Part shown: piece after piece, positions 16,342 to 23,773 of the stretch | How positions within the stretch are numbered: the first letter of the stretch is position 1 | Layout of the letters: every line of letters starts with the position of its first letter | Source of the DNA: Actinomycetota bacterium | GTDB lineage: Bacteria > Actinomycetota > Thermoleophilia > Gaiellales > Gaiellaceae | DNA: 43,469 nucleotides | Reading direction: 5' to 3' | Assembly (NCBI GenBank): GCA_005885245.1 | Contig: VAWR01000138.1 | Location: forward strand, 1 to 43,469 | Position numbers and translations under genes: made by a program | Notes under the pieces: generated by a model | The model's input: the letters and a program-made list of their open reading frames with translations, nothing else | Database searches by the model: none | Told to the model about the DNA's origin: nothing

Positions 16342-16345
16342 GACG

Positions 16346-17053
16346 TCAGGCGACGTAGCCGATCACTCCCTGGCGACCCGTGACGGGCCCGTCGCGGCGA
16401 TGCGAGAAGAACTGCTGCGAATCGCACGCGGTGCAGAGGTCGAGCCGCTGGACTGCCTCGACACCCGCGTCGCGCAGCACACGCTCGCCGACCGTCCAGA
16501 GGTCGAGGTTGCGCCCCTTGACCGCTTCGTCGCCGAAGCGGTCGCGATAGTCGGCGGCGATGTCGTCACCGACCTCGTAGCAACACGGCCCGATCCCCGG
16601 GCCGATGACGGCGGCAAGCTCGCCTCCGAGGGCCGCGACACCCGCTTCGACGATCCCTTCGAGCAGACCACGTCGGCCGGCATGTAGGAGCGCAAGTGCG
16701 GGACTCCCGTTTACCCGCGCGAGCGCAATCGGCAAGCAGTCGGCGGTCAGCTTCAGCATCGGCAGGCCGCGCTCGTCGGTCCAGAGGCCGTCGCCCTCTC
16801 TCCCGCGCCGGCCCGCCTCGGCACGGTTCACCGTCGCCGCGTGCACCTGCTTGTTCAGCGAAAGCAGCTCGGGGTCGGCTCCCAGAGCTGCGCAGAGGCG
16901 CCGGCGATTCTCTGCGACATGCGCGGCTTCGTCGTGCGTCAGCAGGCCGAGGTTGAGCGACTCGAAGGCGCCTTCGCTGACGCCACCCTGTCGCGTCGAG
17001 AACGCGACCTCGTACGGCCCGGGGCCCTGCCAGCGGATGAGCGGCACGTTCAT
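16346..17053 (-). CDS. pgeF: PgeF/YlmD family polyphenol oxidase (purine nucleoside phosphorylase-like)
   Basis: This 235-aa laccase-domain protein was once called multicopper polyphenol oxidase; members have purine nucleoside phosphorylase/deaminase or peptidoglycan-editing roles. Zinc and active-site motifs are visible: AFSTRQGGVSEGAFESLNLG, LLSLNKQVHAATV, MLKLTADCLPIALARV, ALLHAGRRGLLEGIVEAG, AVIGPGIGPCCYEVGDDIAA and FFSHRRDGPVTGRQG. The ATG at 17053 overlaps the cca stop (ATGA). yggS follows immediately. The pgeF-yggS-sepF order is conserved in Gram-positive bacteria. Confidence 0.92.
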   Translation of the reverse strand: MNVPLIRWQGPGPYEVAFSTRQGGVSEGAFESLNLGLLTHDEAAHVAENRRRLCAALGADPELLSLNKQVHAATVNRAEAGRRGREGDGLWTDERGLPMLKLTADCLPIALARVNGSPALALLHAGRRGLLEGIVEAGVAALGGELAAVIGPGIGPCCYEVGDDIAADYRDRFGDEAVKGRNLDLWTVGERVLRDAGVEAVQRLDLCTACDSQQFFSHRRDGPVTGRQGVIGYVA

Positions 17054-18405
17054 GACGAACGGAGCGCGCGCGCGCGGTCGAGGAGCTCCTCACGGGTGTT
17101 GAGGTCCGGCCGCTCGATCACCGTGTCGAGCAGGGACTCGAGCGCGTGGCCGAGCTCGGGCCCTTCTGCGTAGCCGAGCTCGAGCAGGTCGGCTCCGTCG
17201 ACGGCGAGATCCGCCAGACGGTGCGGCTGCGAGCGCTCTTGCTCGAGCAGCACGCGCAGCTTGGCTACGGCGTCGAACTCCGAGGCGGGCACCTGCTTGC
17301 CGCCCAGGTCGGCCTCCTTGAGCGAGACGAGGTCGAACGCGAGCTCGTCCCCGTGCGTGCGCAGGAACCGGCGGGCGAAGAGCTCGTCGACCCCGTCGAG
17401 CGGAAAGGCGTGCTCACGAACGAGTTCCGTGACGTGCGTGCCCAGCCGTGTCGGATACCGCAGCCTTCGCATCGCTGCGGCTGCGAGCGCGGCGCCGAGT
17501 TCCGCATGGTCGCCGTTCGACGCAGGCTTGCCGAGATCGTGGAAGAGGGCGCCGAGCCGGACGGCCAGGGATGCGTCGGCGTCGGCCGCCCCCTGGACGA
17601 CGGCGAAGATGTGCTCGTCGAGCGGTAGGTGCTGGCGGGCACTGTCCTGCTCGAGGCCGAGCGCCGGCTCGAACTCGGGCAGGAGCGCCGTGAGCACGCC
17701 GGTGTCGCGGGCCAGCTGAAGGGCGCGTGCCGGTTGGCGGCCGAGCAAGAGCTTCGAGAGCTCTCCGAGCCCGTCAGCACGAAGACCGCCGCCCACGCGC
17801 TCGCCCGAGACCAGGCGGACACTCTCTGCGTCCTCCTTCATCTGCCGCAGCGTCGTCGCGTCGGGCTCGAGACCGAGCTGCGCGACGAGCCGGAGCCCGC
17901 GCACGAGACGCAGCGGATCCTCCGCGAAGCTCCGCGACCGCACCGCGCGGAGCACCCCACGCCGCAAGTCGTCGGCGCCGCCGAACGGATCGACGAGGTC
18001 ACCTGTCTCGAGCCGGCGCGCCATCGCGTTCACCGTGAAGTCACGACGACCCATGTCGTCCTCGATCGAGAGAGCCGGGTCGGCGACGATCTCGAAGTCG
18101 TGGCGTCCCGGCCCTGTGCTGCGCTCGGCACGCGGAGGTGCAAACTCGATCCCAGCGGGCGCGAGGGCACGCAGCCGCGCCTCGCGAGGGTAGAGGCGTA
18201 CCCCGACGCGTCGCCCGGCGACCTCCAACTCTTCGACCTTCCCGTGGGGCTCGAGTGCCGCGTGCAGGCCTTCGTAGTCGACGCCGGGCACGACGAAGTC
18301 GGCGTCCTTCGACTCGAGTCCGAGCAGCTCGTCGCGAACCGCGCCGCCCACGAGGTACGCGTCGAGACCGAGACCGCGCACGAACTCCTCGATTGTTGCG
18401 TCCAC
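17050..18405 (-). CDS. cca: CCA-adding tRNA nucleotidyltransferase with HD domain
   Basis: This enzyme adds or repairs the tRNA 3' CCA. Class II nucleotidyltransferase motifs are present: DAYLVGGAVRDELLGLESKD with ADFVV (metal Asp pair), DMGRRDFTVNAMARRLETGD, VDPFGGADDLRRGVLRAV and SFAEDPLRLVRGLRLVAQLG. A C-terminal HD region includes LGALFHDLGKPASNGDHAEL. The start is the GTG at 18405, giving 451 aa. A poly(A) polymerase is the alternative for this family, but the tRNA gene in this window lacks an encoded CCA, so a CCA enzyme is needed. It overlaps pgeF by ATGA. Confidence 0.9.
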   Translation of the reverse strand: MDATIEEFVRGLGLDAYLVGGAVRDELLGLESKDADFVVPGVDYEGLHAALEPHGKVEELEVAGRRVGVRLYPREARLRALAPAGIEFAPPRAERSTGPGRHDFEIVADPALSIEDDMGRRDFTVNAMARRLETGDLVDPFGGADDLRRGVLRAVRSRSFAEDPLRLVRGLRLVAQLGLEPDATTLRQMKEDAESVRLVSGERVGGGLRADGLGELSKLLLGRQPARALQLARDTGVLTALLPEFEPALGLEQDSARQHLPLDEHIFAVVQGAADADASLAVRLGALFHDLGKPASNGDHAELGAALAAAAMRRLRYPTRLGTHVTELVREHAFPLDGVDELFARRFLRTHGDELAFDLVSLKEADLGGKQVPASEFDAVAKLRVLLEQERSQPHRLADLAVDGADLLELGYAEGPELGHALESLLDTVIERPDLNTREELLDRARALRSS

Positions 18406-18552
18406 GGTGCCCCTGCTAGTGATGCTGTCGAGTTTCTGCGTCGTGAGCACCAAGCCTGAGGCCGCACTCGACCGCAGCCAAGGCCGGCAGCGTTGGTAAG
18501 GGCGAGGGTGGACTCTGGCGCCGTGTGATCGCGGGCCAGAAGCGGGCACCAA

Positions 18553-18607
18553 GGCGTCGCTTGCGACGCCGACCATAGGAGGTTGTGCCGGCTTTGCCGG
18601 CACAACC
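18553..18607. terminator. Two adjacent perfect hairpins downstream of ridA
   Basis: GGCGTCGC/GCGACGCC (18553-18570, 2-nt centre) and GGTTGTGCCGGC/GCCGGCACAACC (18581-18607, 12-bp arms, TTT centre) lie in the 225-bp spacer between ridA and cca. No U-tract follows. The rest of the spacer shows no gene. They may end the murA-ridA transcript without a U-tract, or shape the cca leader. Confidence 0.55.
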
Positions 18608-18630
18608 GTTCTGTATTGCCGGCAGGGGCA

Positions 18631-19014
18631 CTACTGAATCGCGATTGCTTCGATCTCGACGAGCAGGCCGGGTGGAAGGTTCCCGACCTCGAAAGTCGAG
18701 CGAGCGGGCGGCTGATCGCCCACGTGCTTGGCGTAGACCTCGTTCATTCCCTGAAAGTCGTCCAGGTTCGTGAGGAACACGGTCGTCTTCACGAGCCGGT
18801 CCATGCTGCTTCCGGCGGCCTCGAGAATGGCGCGAAGGTTCGCGAGAGTCTGTTCGGTCTGCTCTCGGATGCCGGCGCCGACGGGGCGTGGATCGTCGGG
18901 CCTGATTCCCACCTGCCCCGCCACGAAGACGAGTCCGTTCGCCCTGATCGCCTGCGAGTACGGCGCGCCCTGGAACGGCGCGGGCGCCGTCTCGGTTCGC
19001 ACGACCTCCTTCAT
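18631..19014 (-). CDS. ridA: RidA family enamine/imine deaminase
   Basis: This small YjgF/RidA protein hydrolyses reactive enamine and imine intermediates made by PLP enzymes. The 127-aa product shows APAPFQGAPYSQAIRANGLV, FVAGQVGIRPDDPRPVGAGI, TLANLRAILEAAGSSMDRLV, KTTVFLTNLDDFQGMNEVYA, PARSTFEVGNLPPGLLVEIE. The Arg in PARSTFEV is the usual substrate-binding residue. The ATG at 19014 has AGGAGG just upstream and overlaps the hisB-like stop (ATGA). Confidence 0.93.
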   Translation of the reverse strand: MKEVVRTETAPAPFQGAPYSQAIRANGLVFVAGQVGIRPDDPRPVGAGIREQTEQTLANLRAILEAAGSSMDRLVKTTVFLTNLDDFQGMNEVYAKHVGDQPPARSTFEVGNLPPGLLVEIEAIAIQ

Positions 19015-19541
19015 CCGTCCTCCTTCCCCCGCGGGCGGCACGCCTGCGCAAGCGCAACACCGAGCGCCCTGAAGATCGCCTCGAGGACGTGCTGTGTGTC
19101 CCGTCCCTCGACCAATCGCACGTGCAGCGTCAAGCCGGCGGACTGCGCGAGCTCCTCCAGGAAGCGCGCCGTCAGGTCGCCCGCGAGACCGGCAATGCGC
19201 GCCTGTGAGAGATCGACGTTCGACACGAGCAGCGGGCGGCCGGACGCTTCGAGCGCGACATGTGCAAGCGCCTCGTCGGCAGGAACGAAGGCGGATGCGT
19301 AGCCCCGCGCGCCCTCCGCGCGAAGCGGCTCGGTCAGCGCCTCGCCGAGAGATCGCGCCGCGGCGCTGATCTCGACCTCCGGCGGTCCCGGTTCGACCTC
19401 GAGCGCCAGATCGAACGAGCCGAAGACCGCGAGCGTGGTCAAGAGATGATCGAGGACCGGCAGGCCGGTCCCGATGTTCGTCTCACCGTGCCCCGCGACG
19501 TTCACGCGCGCACTCGCGCGCCCCTGTCCGGTCGCCGCCAT
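19011..19541 (-). CDS. IGPD-fold protein, HisB homologue lacking key metal ligands
   Basis: This 176-aa protein aligns along its length with imidazoleglycerol-phosphate dehydratase, the histidine-pathway enzyme. Conserved landmarks are the N-terminal ETNI..G, TGLPVLDHLLTTLAVFGSFD, FVPADEALAHVALEASGRPL and GLTLHVRLVEGRDTQHVLEA. However, the metal-binding HHTxED segment is replaced by SAAARS, the HH of the second half is QH, and the SH after LDHL is VF. The C-terminal GGxIPSSKG part is absent. It is therefore probably not a normal IGPD. It lies between murA and ridA with an ATGA overlap into ridA. Automatic pipelines will probably name it hisB. I leave the symbol blank. Confidence 0.75.
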   Translation of the reverse strand: MAATGQGRASARVNVAGHGETNIGTGLPVLDHLLTTLAVFGSFDLALEVEPGPPEVEISAAARSLGEALTEPLRAEGARGYASAFVPADEALAHVALEASGRPLLVSNVDLSQARIAGLAGDLTARFLEELAQSAGLTLHVRLVEGRDTQHVLEAIFRALGVALAQACRPRGKEDG

Positions 19542-19571
19542 GGCCAGGGAGGGTACTAGCTAGGTGTTGGA

Positions 19572-20882
19572 CTAGCTCTCGGTGCGCTCGATCCGCGCGC
19601 CGAGCGCACGCAGGCGCTCGTCGATCCGTTCGTAGCCCTTGTCGATCTGGTGGACGGCCCCAATCGTGGACGGACCATCCGCACAGAGGCTCGCGAGCAG
19701 CATCGCCATGCCCGCGCGAATGTCGGGACTTTCCATTCGCTGCCCTCGCAGCCTCGAAGGGCCGGTCACGACGGCGCGATGCGGATCGCACAGGATGATG
19801 CGCGCGCCCATGCTCACCAGCTTGTCGGTGAAGAACAGCCTGTTCTCGAACATCTTCTCGAACATGAGAATCGTCCCGGCCGCCTGTGTGGCGACTGTCA
19901 GCGCGACGGACGTGAGGTCGGATGGAAAGGCAGGCCACGGACCGTCCTCGATCTTGGGCACGTGACCTCCGAGGTCGTCCTGAACGACGAGCTCCTGCCT
20001 GGGCGGCACGCGTACGGAGTCCTCCGCCGGCTCGACCTGCACCCCGAGCTTCTCGAATCCGTGTAGAAGCGAGACGAGGTCGGCCTGCTTGACTCCGTCG
20101 ATCGTGACGTCGCCCCCGGTGATCGCGGCCAGGCCGATGAAGCTGCCGACCTCGATGTGATCGGGCCCGATCTCCCACTCGCCGCCTCGCAGCCCCTCGA
20201 CGCCCTGGATGCGGAGGACGTTCGACTCGATGCCTTCGATCTGCGCGCCGAGCGAGACGAGGAACCGGCAGAGATCCTGGACATGCGGTTCGCAGGCCGC
20301 GTTGCCGATGACGGTCTCTCCGGGCGTGAGCGTCGCCGCCATCACGGCGTTCTCCGTCGCCATGACGCTCGCCTCGTCCAGGAAGATCGGCTTGCCGCGC
20401 AGCGAACCGCCCCGGAGCTCGTACCGGCGGCCGATGTCGATCTGCGCGCCGAGCTCGGCGAATGCGTGGATGTGCGGATCGAGCCGCCGCCGGCCGATCA
20501 CGTCGCCGCCGGGAGGCGGCGCACTGACATGTCCAACGCGTGCGAGCAGCGGACCGGTGAGGAGAAACGAGGCGCGCATCCGGCTGCACAGCTCTTCGTC
20601 GAGCTCCTGCTTCGTGATCTCGGCGGCACGCACGTGCACCTCGTTCGCGCCGGTCCACTCCACCTCGGCGCCGGCGTCGTTGAGCAGCTCGATCATCGTC
20701 TCCACGTCGACGATGCGTGGCACGTTGCGCAGGACGACCGGCTCGGTGGTCAGCAGGCAGGCGGCGAGGATCGGTAGGGCTCCGTTCTTGTTTCCCGCTG
20801 CCTGGATCCGCCCGTACAGCGGCCGCCCGCCCTCGATGACGAACGATTCGGCCGCCCGTCCGATGACGACGGTCTGGGACAT
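19572..20882 (-). CDS. murA: UDP-N-acetylglucosamine 1-carboxyvinyltransferase, Asp in place of catalytic Cys
   Basis: MurA transfers enolpyruvate from PEP to UDP-GlcNAc, the first step of peptidoglycan precursor synthesis in the cytosol. The 436-aa product has GGRPLYGRIQAAGNKNGALP with the conserved Lys32, EEVRAA-type strands, SRMRASFLLTGPLLARVGHV, PDIRAGMAMLLASLCADGPS and QIDKGYERIDERLRALGARI. The loop that normally reads PGGCAIG is PPPGGDVIGRRRLD, so residue 127 is Asp, as in mycobacterial and chlamydial MurA, which are naturally fosfomycin resistant. The ATG at 20882 lies 6 nt after a TAGGCT hexamer, suggesting a leaderless mRNA. Confidence 0.93.
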   Translation of the reverse strand: MSQTVVIGRAAESFVIEGGRPLYGRIQAAGNKNGALPILAACLLTTEPVVLRNVPRIVDVETMIELLNDAGAEVEWTGANEVHVRAAEITKQELDEELCSRMRASFLLTGPLLARVGHVSAPPPGGDVIGRRRLDPHIHAFAELGAQIDIGRRYELRGGSLRGKPIFLDEASVMATENAVMAATLTPGETVIGNAACEPHVQDLCRFLVSLGAQIEGIESNVLRIQGVEGLRGGEWEIGPDHIEVGSFIGLAAITGGDVTIDGVKQADLVSLLHGFEKLGVQVEPAEDSVRVPPRQELVVQDDLGGHVPKIEDGPWPAFPSDLTSVALTVATQAAGTILMFEKMFENRLFFTDKLVSMGARIILCDPHRAVVTGPSRLRGQRMESPDIRAGMAMLLASLCADGPSTIGAVHQIDKGYERIDERLRALGARIERTES

Positions 20883-20887
20883 CGCGG

Positions 20888-20894
20888 TAGCCTA
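20888..20894. promoter_or_regulatory. Symmetric bidirectional -10 element between murA and the HD gene
   Basis: The heptamer TAGCCTA contains TAGCCT (plus) and TAGGCT (minus), both TANNNT hexamers. The plus hexamer ends 9 nt before the GTG at 20903, and the minus hexamer ends 6 nt before the ATG at 20882. Both messages would begin at or within a few bases of the start codon. No Shine-Dalgarno fits in the 20-bp gap. Confidence 0.6.
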
Positions 20895-20902
20895 CCCACG
20901 CC

Positions 20903-21481
20903 GTGGAAACGACACGCGAACGGGCCTGGGAGACGCTCACGAAGTACACGCAGAGTGAGCCGCTGCGCCGTCACGCGCTCGCAGTGGAAGCGTCCACCGG
21001 CTGGTACGCGCGCCACTTCGGCGAGGACGAGGAGCTCTGGCGAGTGGTCGCGCTCCTGCACGACTTCGACTACGAGATCCACCCCACGCTGGACGAACAC
21101 CCGCAGGACGGCGCGCCGATCCTGCGCGAGGAGGGTTACCCCGAAGAGGTCGTCGAGGCCGTGCTGTCGCATGCGGAGCATCTCGCGATGCCGCGCGACA
21201 CCCAGCTCAAGAAGACGCTCTTCGCCTGCGACGAGCTGTCCGGCTTCGTGCATGCGTGCGGGTTGGTGCGGCCGACGGGTCTCGACCGGCTCGAGCCGAA
21301 GTCCGTCAAGAAGAAGCTGAAGCAACCGTCCTTCGCGGCAGGAGTCCACCGCGACGAGGTGTACGCCGGTGCGGAGGGCCTCGGCATCGACCTCGACGAA
21401 CACATCCGCAACGTCGTGGCCGCGCTGCAGCCGATCGCATCCGAGCTCGGCCTCCGCACGGCGGAGACGGCGGAGGCATGA
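20903..21481 (+). CDS. HD-domain protein (predicted metal-dependent phosphohydrolase)
   Basis: This 192-aa protein has an HD-type helical domain: EPLRRHALAVEASTGWYARH, EELWRVVALLHDFDYEIHPT (the HD pair) and EVVEAVLSHAEHLAMPRDTQ. KTLFACDELSGFVHACGLVR and LEPKSVKKKLKQPSFAAGV complete the pattern of bacterial HDIG-type hydrolases. The substrate is unknown. The GTG at 20903 is separated from divergent murA by 20 bp. Its TGA overlaps the ATG of the next gene. Confidence 0.8.
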   Translation: METTRERAWETLTKYTQSEPLRRHALAVEASTGWYARHFGEDEELWRVVALLHDFDYEIHPTLDEHPQDGAPILREEGYPEEVVEAVLSHAEHLAMPRDTQLKKTLFACDELSGFVHACGLVRPTGLDRLEPKSVKKKLKQPSFAAGVHRDEVYAGAEGLGIDLDEHIRNVVAALQPIASELGLRTAETAEA

Positions 21482-21876
21482 CCCCGCAGCTCGACTTCTT
21501 CGGGATCGTCGTCAGCGATATGGCGCGCTCTGTCGCCTTCTACCGGAAGCTCGGGCTCGAGTTTCCGGACGGCGCCGAGAACGAGGGCCACGTCGAGGCC
21601 AAGCTACCCGGAGGCTTCCGTTACGCGCTCGACACGGAAGAGGTGATGCGTTCCTTCGACCCCGAATGGCAGCGCCCGACAGGTGGTCACGCCGAGGGGG
21701 GAGCGTTCCGCTGCGATTCGCCCGCCGAGGTCGACGAGGTCTATGCCGACCTCCTCGCGGCGGGCGGCTCCGCGCACAAGCCGCCGTGGGACGCGTTCTG
21801 GGGGATGCGCTACGCCCAGCTGAAGGATCCCGACGGAACCCTGCTCAGCCTGTACGCACCGCTGCCGAAGACCTAG
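21478..21876 (+). CDS. VOC (glyoxalase/bleomycin-resistance/dioxygenase) superfamily protein
   Basis: This 132-aa protein has the paired beta-alpha-beta pattern of the vicinal oxygen chelate fold: LDFFGIVVSDMARSVAFYRK then LGLEFPDG in the first half, and AEVDEVYADLLAAGGSAHKP then WGMRYAQLKDPDGTLLSLYA in the second. Metal ligands typical of glyoxalase I are not obvious (no leading His in the first strand), so the activity is open. It starts at the ATG 21478 overlapping the HD gene stop. Its end overlaps the convergent aminotransferase by 4 nt. Confidence 0.82.
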   Translation: MTPQLDFFGIVVSDMARSVAFYRKLGLEFPDGAENEGHVEAKLPGGFRYALDTEEVMRSFDPEWQRPTGGHAEGGAFRCDSPAEVDEVYADLLAAGGSAHKPPWDAFWGMRYAQLKDPDGTLLSLYAPLPKT

Positions 21877-22949
21877 AGCCCGCCGACCAGACGAGCTATG
21901 TCGTCCTCGTTCGTCCACCAGCCGCACGAAGCGCGCAGCCAGCCGGTGCCGGGCAGGTCGCGCACGATCACGCCTGCCTCGTAGAGTCGGGCGGAGACTG
22001 CGGGTGCCTCGTCTTTGGGGACGAACGAGACGAGCGTGCTCTCGGTCCGCTCGCCGATCACCTCGAGGTTTTCCCCGACCGCATTGCGGCAGAGCTCGGC
22101 CATCTCTTCGGCGCGCTCGAACCTCCACTCGGGCGCGCCCACCAGCGCCGCCTCGAGGCCTGCGAGCGCCGGCGGGGCGACCCAGCCCGCATCGAAGCGG
22201 GCGGCGCCTTCGACGGGCTCGAAGGCACCGTCGGGCCTGATGGACTTCTGCGCGAAGTAGCTCGGCAGGGCGATGCGCAACTCCTCCGGCTCGCGCACGT
22301 AGAGCGCGCCGAGCGAGTCGGGGCCGCATAGCCACTTCTGGCAGGAGACGGTGTAGTAGTCCAGCTCACCGAGCTCCATCGGAACCGCGCCGACCGACTG
22401 TGCGCCATCGATGAGCACGGGCAAGCCGCTCTCACGCTTCAGCTCCTGCACCGGCATGCACTGCCCGGTCGTCCAGAGCACGTGCGAGAGCGCCAGCAGG
22501 CGTGTCCGTGAGGTGATGCAGGAAAGAATCGTCTCGAGCGCAGCCGCCGTCGGTCGCGCCGCGACCTCGGCGACCCGCACCTCTGCACCGGAGACGTGCA
22601 GCGGCAGCAGGAGTCCCGGATGCTCCGCATCCGTCGTCACGACCTCGTCGCTCGGCCCGAGGGCGAGCCCGGAGAGGACGATGTTGCAACCATCCGTCGT
22701 CGACCCGGTCAAAGCGACATGGTCCGCGCTCGTCCCGATCAGCTCGGCGATCTGCGCTCGGACGCGGCCCCGGAGCGCAAGCACGTCGTCGAACCAGGCC
22801 CGGCCTGCACGGCCGTGCTCCTGGTCGAAGCGCGACCGCTCCGCCATCGCGTCGAGCGTGCCGCGCGACAGGGGGCCGAGCGAGCCTGCATTCAGATAGG
22901 CGAAACGCTCGAGCACCGGGAACTGCGCTCGTGCCTCCGCCGGAGTCAC
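21873..22949 (-). CDS. Class V aminotransferase (PLP fold type I)
   Basis: This 358-aa PLP enzyme resembles isopenicillin-N-epimerase/cysteine-desulfurase-like proteins. FAYLNAGSLGPLSRGTLDAM is the N-terminal signature, VALTGSTTDGCNIVLSGLAL the phosphate-binding region, LPVLIDGAQSVGAVPMELGE carries the cofactor Asp, and YYTVSCQKWLCGPDSLGALY carries the PLP lysine. The C-terminal domain ends PGTGWLRASCGWWTNEDDIA. The reaction cannot be assigned; racemase, lyase and transaminase are all known. The GTG at 22949 follows GGAGG and overlaps the upstream nuclease stop (GTGA), so the two are coupled. Confidence 0.85.
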   Translation of the reverse strand: MTPAEARAQFPVLERFAYLNAGSLGPLSRGTLDAMAERSRFDQEHGRAGRAWFDDVLALRGRVRAQIAELIGTSADHVALTGSTTDGCNIVLSGLALGPSDEVVTTDAEHPGLLLPLHVSGAEVRVAEVAARPTAAALETILSCITSRTRLLALSHVLWTTGQCMPVQELKRESGLPVLIDGAQSVGAVPMELGELDYYTVSCQKWLCGPDSLGALYVREPEELRIALPSYFAQKSIRPDGAFEPVEGAARFDAGWVAPPALAGLEAALVGAPEWRFERAEEMAELCRNAVGENLEVIGERTESTLVSFVPKDEAPAVSARLYEAGVIVRDLPGTGWLRASCGWWTNEDDIARLVGGL

Positions 22950-23773
22950 TCCACCTCCCGGTCGACCGGTGCGTGGTCCGACAGCACGCGGCCGTCGAAC
23001 GAACGCCGCTCGGTCGGCCAGCGTTCAGGTGGGTCGGCGTGCAGTCCGCGCACGAGAACATGATCGATCCCGATGGGCGTCGGCCCGGTGAAGCCCCAGT
23101 CCGGTCCTTTCAAGCTCGCGAGCGTACGCGAGTTCCGGACGCTGAGATTGAAGTCGCCGCAGAGGACCACGGGCTCGGCGGGGCGTGCGAGACCGTCGGC
23201 GAAGACCGCGGCGCGAAGCAGCTCGGCATCCGCGAGGCGCTTGTCCGAAGAACCGGTGGCGTGGAGGTTGCCGACCACGAACATCGCATCTCCACGGCCG
23301 AGACGCACTACCTGGCAGACGCGACGCTCCTTTCCCCACGCCCGACGGGCGGCCGCACCGATCCCCAGGTGCCGTGCCTCTGCCCGGCGAAAGCGGAACG
23401 AATTGAGGACGAGGTGCCGGTGCTCGAGCACGCGCAGATCCGGAGCAAGAAGGATCGCGTTCGCCTGCCCCGTGAAGGCCGAGCGGAAGAGACCGTGGTC
23501 GAGTTCGGTGATGAGCCGACCGAGCTCGGCGCTCGATCGGAACGGGCCGATCCGGGGGCGCTCGGTGACGTCCGCGATGGGGGTCATCCCACTCCAGGCC
23601 TCGAGCCGGGCCAGTGACCACACGGGCAGTTCTTGCAAGCAGAGGACCGCCGGCCGGTCGGCGCTCGCGAGCCCGACCATCTCTCTGAGGAACGCCCTCC
23701 TCGTCGGCGGCTGCGTGTTCCCGTGGAAGAGATTCCAGGTCCGGACGAGCAGGCGTTCTACTGTACTGCCCAT
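22946..23773 (-). CDS. Endonuclease/exonuclease/phosphatase family protein
   Basis: This EEP-fold metal-dependent phosphoesterase starts with LVRTWNLFHGNTQPPTRRAF (Asn of motif 1). VLCLQELPVWSLARLEAW supplies the catalytic Glu, MFVVGNLHATGSS the middle strand, PVVLCGDFNLSVRNSRTLAS the D-x-N, and TPIGIDHVLVRG with VLSDHAPV the final Asp/His pair. The substrate is unknown. The ATG at 23773 shares the tetramer CATG with the start of the divergent glycosyltransferase. A CTG at 23752 would fit the family N-terminus and the promoter better. Length is 275 aa from the ATG or 268 from the CTG. Confidence 0.82.
   Translation of the reverse strand: MGSTVERLLVRTWNLFHGNTQPPTRRAFLREMVGLASADRPAVLCLQELPVWSLARLEAWSGMTPIADVTERPRIGPFRSSAELGRLITELDHGLFRSAFTGQANAILLAPDLRVLEHRHLVLNSFRFRRAEARHLGIGAAARRAWGKERRVCQVVRLGRGDAMFVVGNLHATGSSDKRLADAELLRAAVFADGLARPAEPVVLCGDFNLSVRNSRTLASLKGPDWGFTGPTPIGIDHVLVRGLHADPPERWPTERRSFDGRVLSDHAPVDREVE
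23759..23765. promoter_or_regulatory. TACTGTA heptamer, possible -10 for the GT4 gene and the divergent nuclease gene
   Basis: TACTGT (plus) ends 7 nt before the glycosyltransferase ATG at 23772. On the minus strand TACAGT ends 7 nt before a CTG at 23752 in the nuclease frame. This is the same TANNNTA design as at 20888 and 35353, but it needs a non-standard start for the nuclease. Confidence 0.45.
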
